From Promethearchaeota archaeon (GTDB lineage Archaea > Asgardarchaeota > Lokiarchaeia > Sigyniarchaeales > SOKP01): a stretch of 32,435 nt of DNA. Location: NCBI GenBank assembly GCA_030615145.1, contig JAUWZT010000003.1, positions 1 through 32,435 on the forward strand. Reading direction: 5' to 3'. The notes below the pieces were generated by a model. The model worked only from the letters and a program-made list of their open reading frames with translations. It was not told where the DNA came from and did no database searches. Positions 27,668 through 32,435 of the stretch are shown here, in pieces. The translations under genes were made by a program, and so were the position numbers. Each line of letters opens with the position of its first letter. Position 1 is the first letter of the stretch.

Positions 27668-29119
27668 TTAAACGTTTCTTTCACGTTTCCAATTAGCATT
27701 ATCGCTAGTTCTTAAATACCACCTTAAAAGTTTCTCTTTAAGATCAGCTTTAATTTTGTCGTAAGCATATATGTCAATTAAATTACTAGCTTCATTTGGA
27801 TCGTACATTAAATCGTAAAGCTCTTCCTTCCCACTATCTCGAATGACGAGTTTCCATGTTTTGGTTCTTATCATAGCAGATCGAGCTACGGTTGATGGAT
27901 TTTCTTGAGGTATATTAGTTTTATCGTAATAAATACCAATACCCTGCATTTCAGGACTTTTAACAACCGGTTCAAAACATTGAGGTTCGCGAGGGTTATA
28001 TCCTCCCTCAGCAAAAACAGCATCTCTTAGTTTCAGTAAGCTTCCTTCTAGAAAAGGAATTAAATTCTTGCCAAAGTGAGTATATTGAGTTTCAATTTGA
28101 GCAATATTCAATACTGTAGGAAAAAGATCAATAGTTTGAACAAATTGCTCGTATAGAATTCCTTTTGATTCGATACCAGGTATTTTTGTAATTAACGGAA
28201 CATTGATAAGACAATCTTGGAACGCGTTAGGCCATTTTTCTGTTAATCCATAGTCTCCCGTATAATCTCCATGATCAGAAAAGAAGAATATTGCGCTATT
28301 TTCATAGGCTCCGAGACTCTTTAATATATCGATTATTTGCCCAACTTGGTAATCTACGCGAGAAACCATTCCATAATATGTAGCGATAATTTCTTTAAAA
28401 TCATCTTTATCTAAATTGTTCAAACCGTACTTTCCTTGAATTAAACGCATAAATTCTGGCTTATCGTCCAATTTAGGCGGCACTGGGGCTGGTACTAATT
28501 CTCGATCGTACATAGAAAAGTAAGGCTCCTCAACCCTGTAAGGAGTATGAGGGAAGTTCAAGGCAATATATAGGCAAAAAGGATTCTTAGGATCAGAATT
28601 CAAATAGTTAATTGCCTTTTGAATAATATGATAATCAATATCTCTTGATTCTTCTAATGTTCTCTCACCATAATAAAAAGATTTTCTCATAGGATGATCT
28701 AAGGGATAGGGATTAGTTTTCCAAGCACCCATTTTCGTTCTTAACCTTTTCGTTACGCTTTGGCTAATAGCATCTTTACTAAAAAGATCGTTTCTTCCAA
28801 TCCATATGACTTCGTAGCTTTTTTCCTTAAGAAACTTAAAAAGATTTTCTTCGTGCGGTTGTAATAATTGGTAAAGGCTTCTGTGCCCATTCGAGTGTAC
28901 ATATTGACCGGTAAAAGTACAACATCTAGAAGGTCCGCAAACTGGATTAACGGTAAAACAATTAGTAAAAGCAGCGCCGTCTTTAGCAAGTTTATCAATA
29001 TTTGGCGTTTTAATAACGGGATTTCTTCGACCATCAAAAGAAACGCAATCTCCACGCATTTCATCTGCTAAAAAAATAATAATATTAGGAAGCAGTTTCT
29101 CTTTTGCCATGTTTAACAT
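27668..29119 (-). CDS. Sulfatase, Cys-type
   Basis: NIIIFLADEMRGDCVSF; CxPxR motif in NPVCGPSRCCTFTGQYVHSNGHRS; FFSDHGDYTGDYGLTEKW. Confidence 0.9.
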   Translation of the reverse strand: MLNMAKEKLLPNIIIFLADEMRGDCVSFDGRRNPVIKTPNIDKLAKDGAAFTNCFTVNPVCGPSRCCTFTGQYVHSNGHRSLYQLLQPHEENLFKFLKEKSYEVIWIGRNDLFSKDAISQSVTKRLRTKMGAWKTNPYPLDHPMRKSFYYGERTLEESRDIDYHIIQKAINYLNSDPKNPFCLYIALNFPHTPYRVEEPYFSMYDRELVPAPVPPKLDDKPEFMRLIQGKYGLNNLDKDDFKEIIATYYGMVSRVDYQVGQIIDILKSLGAYENSAIFFFSDHGDYTGDYGLTEKWPNAFQDCLINVPLITKIPGIESKGILYEQFVQTIDLFPTVLNIAQIETQYTHFGKNLIPFLEGSLLKLRDAVFAEGGYNPREPQCFEPVVKSPEMQGIGIYYDKTNIPQENPSTVARSAMIRTKTWKLVIRDSGKEELYDLMYDPNEASNLIDIYAYDKIKADLKEKLLRWYLRTSDNANWKRERNV

Positions 29120-29242
29120 TTATCATTTAAGATTTAAAAATTTAATAATTAATAATTCAAGGTTATTTTAAAATATTCAAAATCTAATATGAATATCCCA
29201 ACACTTTTAATTTTCGAAAAATTATTCAAAAGGATATAAACT

Positions 29243-30403
29243 ATGAACTCAAGGGAAAGAGTAAATACAACTTTAAATCATAAAGAACCCGATAAAGTTC
29301 CGATTGATTTAGGAGGAAATCAATCAAGTATTCATATTAAAGCGTACAAGAAATTATTGGATTACCTTGAAATTGAAGATGAGAACGTTCAATACGCTGA
29401 TTTCGTTCAACAAATCGTACGCCCATGTGATAAAGTCTTAGAAAGATTTAGCATTGATGTAAGATATGTTCAACCTTTAGGGGGGATGGTTAGAGTTATA
29501 GATATGGAACCTCAATACGAGGGCAAATATGTGGGCGTTTATGACCAGTTTGGTGTGTTTTGGGGGAACGACGCTAAAAAAGATTTAGACGAGATATTAT
29601 ATTACGATCCTGTTATTCATCCTTTTGCTGATTTTAAATCTGTTAGCGATATAAGAGATTTTGACTGGCCCAATGGGAGAGATAAAACACCCTTTAACGG
29701 ATTGAAGGAATACGCTAAAAATTTGCGCGATAATACTGATTTTGCATTATCGACTCCTCCAGTTGGATGCATTTATGAATATTGCACGTTTTTATTTGGT
29801 TTCATAAAAACTTTAAGATATTTAAGAATTAAGCCAGAATTACTAATTGCAGCAATGCAAGGTTTATTAAAGTATTGGACCGATTATGTTACGACCTTTT
29901 TAGACGAAGTTGGAAGTTATTTAGATGTAGTATGCATCAACGGTGATCTTGCGGAACAAGCAGGACCTATAATGAGTGTTAAGCTTTACGAAAATATGAT
30001 AAAACCGATAGAAAGGAAATTATCAAAAAAAATTCGCGAATTAGTAGAAACGAAAATAAACTATCATTCCTGCGGTTCGATTTCGCTATTTATACCCCAT
30101 TTTGCTGAGATTGGGTATGATGTTATTAATCCAGTACAAATAAGTGCCTATGATATGGAGCCTTGTTCCCTAAAGAAGCGATTTGGAGATATAATGTCGT
30201 TTTGGGGTGGTTTATGTAACACTCAAAATACATTACCCTTTGGAACGCTTAAAGAAATAAGGGACGAGGTACGAAGAAATTTCGAATGTTTGAAACCCGG
30301 CGGAGGTTTTGTTGCGTCTAACATCCATAATATAACTGCCGAAGTTCCTCCTCAGAATATTGTAGCCATGTTTGATGCCGCTAACGAGTTTGGAAGTTAT
30401 TAA
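29243..30403 (+). CDS. MtaA/UroD-family protein, HSCG type
   Basis: MNSRERVNTTLNHKEPDKVPIDLGG...INYHSCGSISLFIPHFAEIGYDVINPVQISAYDMEPCSLKKRFGDIMSFWGGL. Confidence 0.85.
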   Translation: MNSRERVNTTLNHKEPDKVPIDLGGNQSSIHIKAYKKLLDYLEIEDENVQYADFVQQIVRPCDKVLERFSIDVRYVQPLGGMVRVIDMEPQYEGKYVGVYDQFGVFWGNDAKKDLDEILYYDPVIHPFADFKSVSDIRDFDWPNGRDKTPFNGLKEYAKNLRDNTDFALSTPPVGCIYEYCTFLFGFIKTLRYLRIKPELLIAAMQGLLKYWTDYVTTFLDEVGSYLDVVCINGDLAEQAGPIMSVKLYENMIKPIERKLSKKIRELVETKINYHSCGSISLFIPHFAEIGYDVINPVQISAYDMEPCSLKKRFGDIMSFWGGLCNTQNTLPFGTLKEIRDEVRRNFECLKPGGGFVASNIHNITAEVPPQNIVAMFDAANEFGSY

Positions 30404-30469
30404 TAATAGAGTTTTTTTACAATCAATGTTTTAATAATAAAATATTAACCTAATTAAGGGTGAAAAGAT

Positions 30470-31336
30470 ATAAAAAGTAAGAATTTTAAAATTTTTGACG
30501 CTCATCTTCATACCTATGGTACATTTCTACCTAAAAATGAAGATTTAATTAGTTATCTGGATAAACACAACATCGAAAAAGCAATTATTACTACAGTTAA
30601 TAGAGCAGCAAGCTCCAAAATCTATGCTGACAAAGATAACACTGTTGAAAATAACTCTTCTAACAATGATGTCGTAAAGAGAGCGTTTGAAAACTTAAGG
30701 AGGTTAATGCCAAAAGGTCAATTGGACCATCAAGATGTTATTAACATATCAAACAAAGATCCAGAAAGATTTTATAAATTCTTCTGGTTCAACCCAAAAA
30801 TCAAACCTGAAGATGAGGAGAGCAATTACAAAGTCTTAGAAGATCATTTTGACTTAGGTTTTTGTGGGGTTAAGATCCATTCCGGCATTCACTTAATAAA
30901 AATTCCAAGAGATATCATAAAACTAGTTTCTTTTATGCAAGATTATGACATGAAATTTCCGTTATTCGTTCACTTTACGCCAAAATTTTCTGCTTTTGGA
31001 GGAATAAGCAGTAAAGATATAGCAAAATTAGCAAAAAATTATCCAAATTTGCGTATCATTATTGGACATGCTGCGTTGGCAATGGAGTTTGCAATAGATC
31101 TTGGAATGAGCTTAAAACAATATAAAAACGTATTTTTTGAAACTTCGTGTTCTATACCTTACGGGATATTAGGTTTGATAAAAATGGTAGGGCATAAACG
31201 CATATTATTTGGAACAGATGCGCCAGTCACTAATCCAATAAAACTTGAAATTGATAAAATATTATGCTTACCAATTACCGATGATCAAAAACGCGATGTT
31301 TTTTTCAACAACATTGACAGCATAATTAGAAAATAA
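30470..31336 (+). CDS. Amidohydrolase-2-like metal-dependent hydrolase; non-canonical start or start-codon loss
   Basis: Frame is open from 30464 and encodes NFKIFDAHLHTYGTFLPKNEDLISYLDKHNIEKAIITTVN upstream of the ORF-track ATG (30707); C-terminal HKRILFGTDAPVTNP. No ATG/GTG/TTG between the TGA at 30461 and the HxH codons. Confidence 0.75.
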   Translation: MKSKNFKIFDAHLHTYGTFLPKNEDLISYLDKHNIEKAIITTVNRAASSKIYADKDNTVENNSSNNDVVKRAFENLRRLMPKGQLDHQDVINISNKDPERFYKFFWFNPKIKPEDEESNYKVLEDHFDLGFCGVKIHSGIHLIKIPRDIIKLVSFMQDYDMKFPLFVHFTPKFSAFGGISSKDIAKLAKNYPNLRIIIGHAALAMEFAIDLGMSLKQYKNVFFETSCSIPYGILGLIKMVGHKRILFGTDAPVTNPIKLEIDKILCLPITDDQKRDVFFNNIDSIIRK

Positions 31337-31557
31337 ACCATTAATTTTCAAAGGTTTTAAATTTTTTTAGATTACCTTTCAAATCTTCCACTAACATTTT
31401 ATCGATATTAACTAATTAATTAATTTTGACTTTAAAATTATTGTCGAGAAAATAATTAACGATTAAGTCGATTATTTCTGTTTTAATAATAGAATATATA
31501 AACGTAGTTGTGTAATTTTTTATTATAATCTTGTAAAAAATTATCAGAGTTGATAAA

Positions 31558-32124
31558 GTGAAAAATTTAGGGGATGATAATTACTACAAAGAGAACAATA
31601 ATTGGGACGTCATAGAAGTTTCAAAGGTTAACGACAAAATTATTAAAAAGCTTTTAAATTATCTGAAATATGATATATCAGAAAACTTCTTTATTTCCTT
31701 TGAAAGCCTTTTAAAATTAGGAAATAAAGTTCCAGAAGCTACAATTCAAAATATTATCAATGAGTTAGACCAAACTCACAATTTCAAAAAGGACTTGTTT
31801 CATTTCATTTTAAGCTTTGTAAAAAATGGCACAGTAGAATTTCACTTATTACCTCAAATATATAGCCCAGATTTCATTGTTAGGGCTCGAGCCATAATGA
31901 AAATAAAACAAAATAACGATACAAGATATCTAAAGTTCCTACTCCCGTTATTAGACGACCCTGACGATTCCGTAAGATGGAGCGTGATAAAATTCTTGGC
32001 TAAGCATAAAAATAATCCAATAATCTTTAATGAATTAAAAAATCACTTGAATAAGGAGTTAAATCCTATAATTTATAGTAATTTGAAGGAAATATTTGAA
32101 TTAGAGCTTAAAATTAGAGAATAA
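31558..32124 (+). CDS. HEAT-repeat-like protein
   Basis: YSPDFIVRARAIMKIKQNNDTRYLKFLLPLLDDPDDSVRWSVIKFLAKHKNNPIIFNELKNHL; GTG start. Confidence 0.65.
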   Translation: MKNLGDDNYYKENNNWDVIEVSKVNDKIIKKLLNYLKYDISENFFISFESLLKLGNKVPEATIQNIINELDQTHNFKKDLFHFILSFVKNGTVEFHLLPQIYSPDFIVRARAIMKIKQNNDTRYLKFLLPLLDDPDDSVRWSVIKFLAKHKNNPIIFNELKNHLNKELNPIIYSNLKEIFELELKIRE

Positions 32125-32301
32125 AGAATAAGAGAACATAAAAAATACAACTTAGAATTACATCTATTTTTAAATATCTTGGTGTTCTCTTTTTTTGTAG
32201 AAATTCACTGCTGAATTTTGTTAATTCAAGACTTATCTTATTTAAAAAAAAAGTAAACAATTAAAAAAGACATTTTTAATTATATATATATACACACTTT
32301 A

Positions 32302-32435
32302 CTAAAACTTTGTATATATTTTGATGCGGGAGTGAACTCGATAGAGTAAATCTTGACACTCTTTCTTATATTCGGCCATCTCGTGCAACTTTAATTCTTT
32401 TACGATCGAATCAAACGCTTTGGAAAATGGCAGGT
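32302..32435 (-). CDS. Partial 3' end of a CDS running off the window, unknown product
   Basis: Reverse frame LPFSKAFDSIVKELKLHEMAEYKKECQDLLYRVHSRIKIYTKF* is open to the window edge. Confidence 0.5.
   Translation of the reverse strand, partial: LPFSKAFDSIVKELKLHEMAEYKKECQDLLYRVHSRIKIYTKF

Noticed and set aside
32281-32295. Short TA dinucleotide tract
   Set aside because: Expected in AT-rich intergenic DNA; no associated structure.
1-32435. CRISPR arrays, tRNA/rRNA genes, transposase or integrase genes
   Set aside because: No spaced direct-repeat array, cloverleaf-like tRNA, rRNA segment or recognisable transposase/integrase was seen on reading; a tRNAscan/Infernal run would be needed to be certain.

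Overview
AT-rich window, probably archaeal and plausibly Asgard/Lokiarchaeia-like. This is inferred from gene content and base composition; no marker gene proves it. It contains: (i) an eIF2B-like protein, a membrane M28 peptidase and an MFS transporter; (ii) a 2-oxoacid:ferredoxin oxidoreductase operon (fused gamma-delta, alpha, beta) followed by a divergent nitroreductase-like gene; (iii) two toxin-antitoxin-like pairs (UPF0175/DUF3368 and AbrB/PIN); (iv) a mosaic island with four MtaA/UroD-like methyltransferase-family genes, one more distant UroD-like gene, a GH36-like glycosidase, a DUF2961/GH172-like protein, an L-fucose isomerase-like protein, a sugar epimerase, a GPH-type symporter, MFS transporters, a sulfatase, an amidohydrolase, enoyl-CoA hydratase and YjbQ. 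The most unusual observation is the beta subunit (6058..7146), which reads as a circularly permuted PorB. The canonical C-terminal half (NVLFLNYDNEAFMNTG...EYLKSMGRFRHL) comes first, then a new linker, then the canonical N-terminal half (HGLCPGCGAG...TSCSEVST...GDGSTYDIGFQFLKAALIR). The break falls between the GDG and N-D-N elements of the TPP-binding motif, and all four expected cluster cysteines are retained. Other observations are three gene remnants missed by the ORF caller (UroD-like 5' fragment, DUF3604/PHP-like 3' fragment, truncated symporter) and an amidohydrolase whose metal-binding N-terminus has no ATG/GTG/TTG start.
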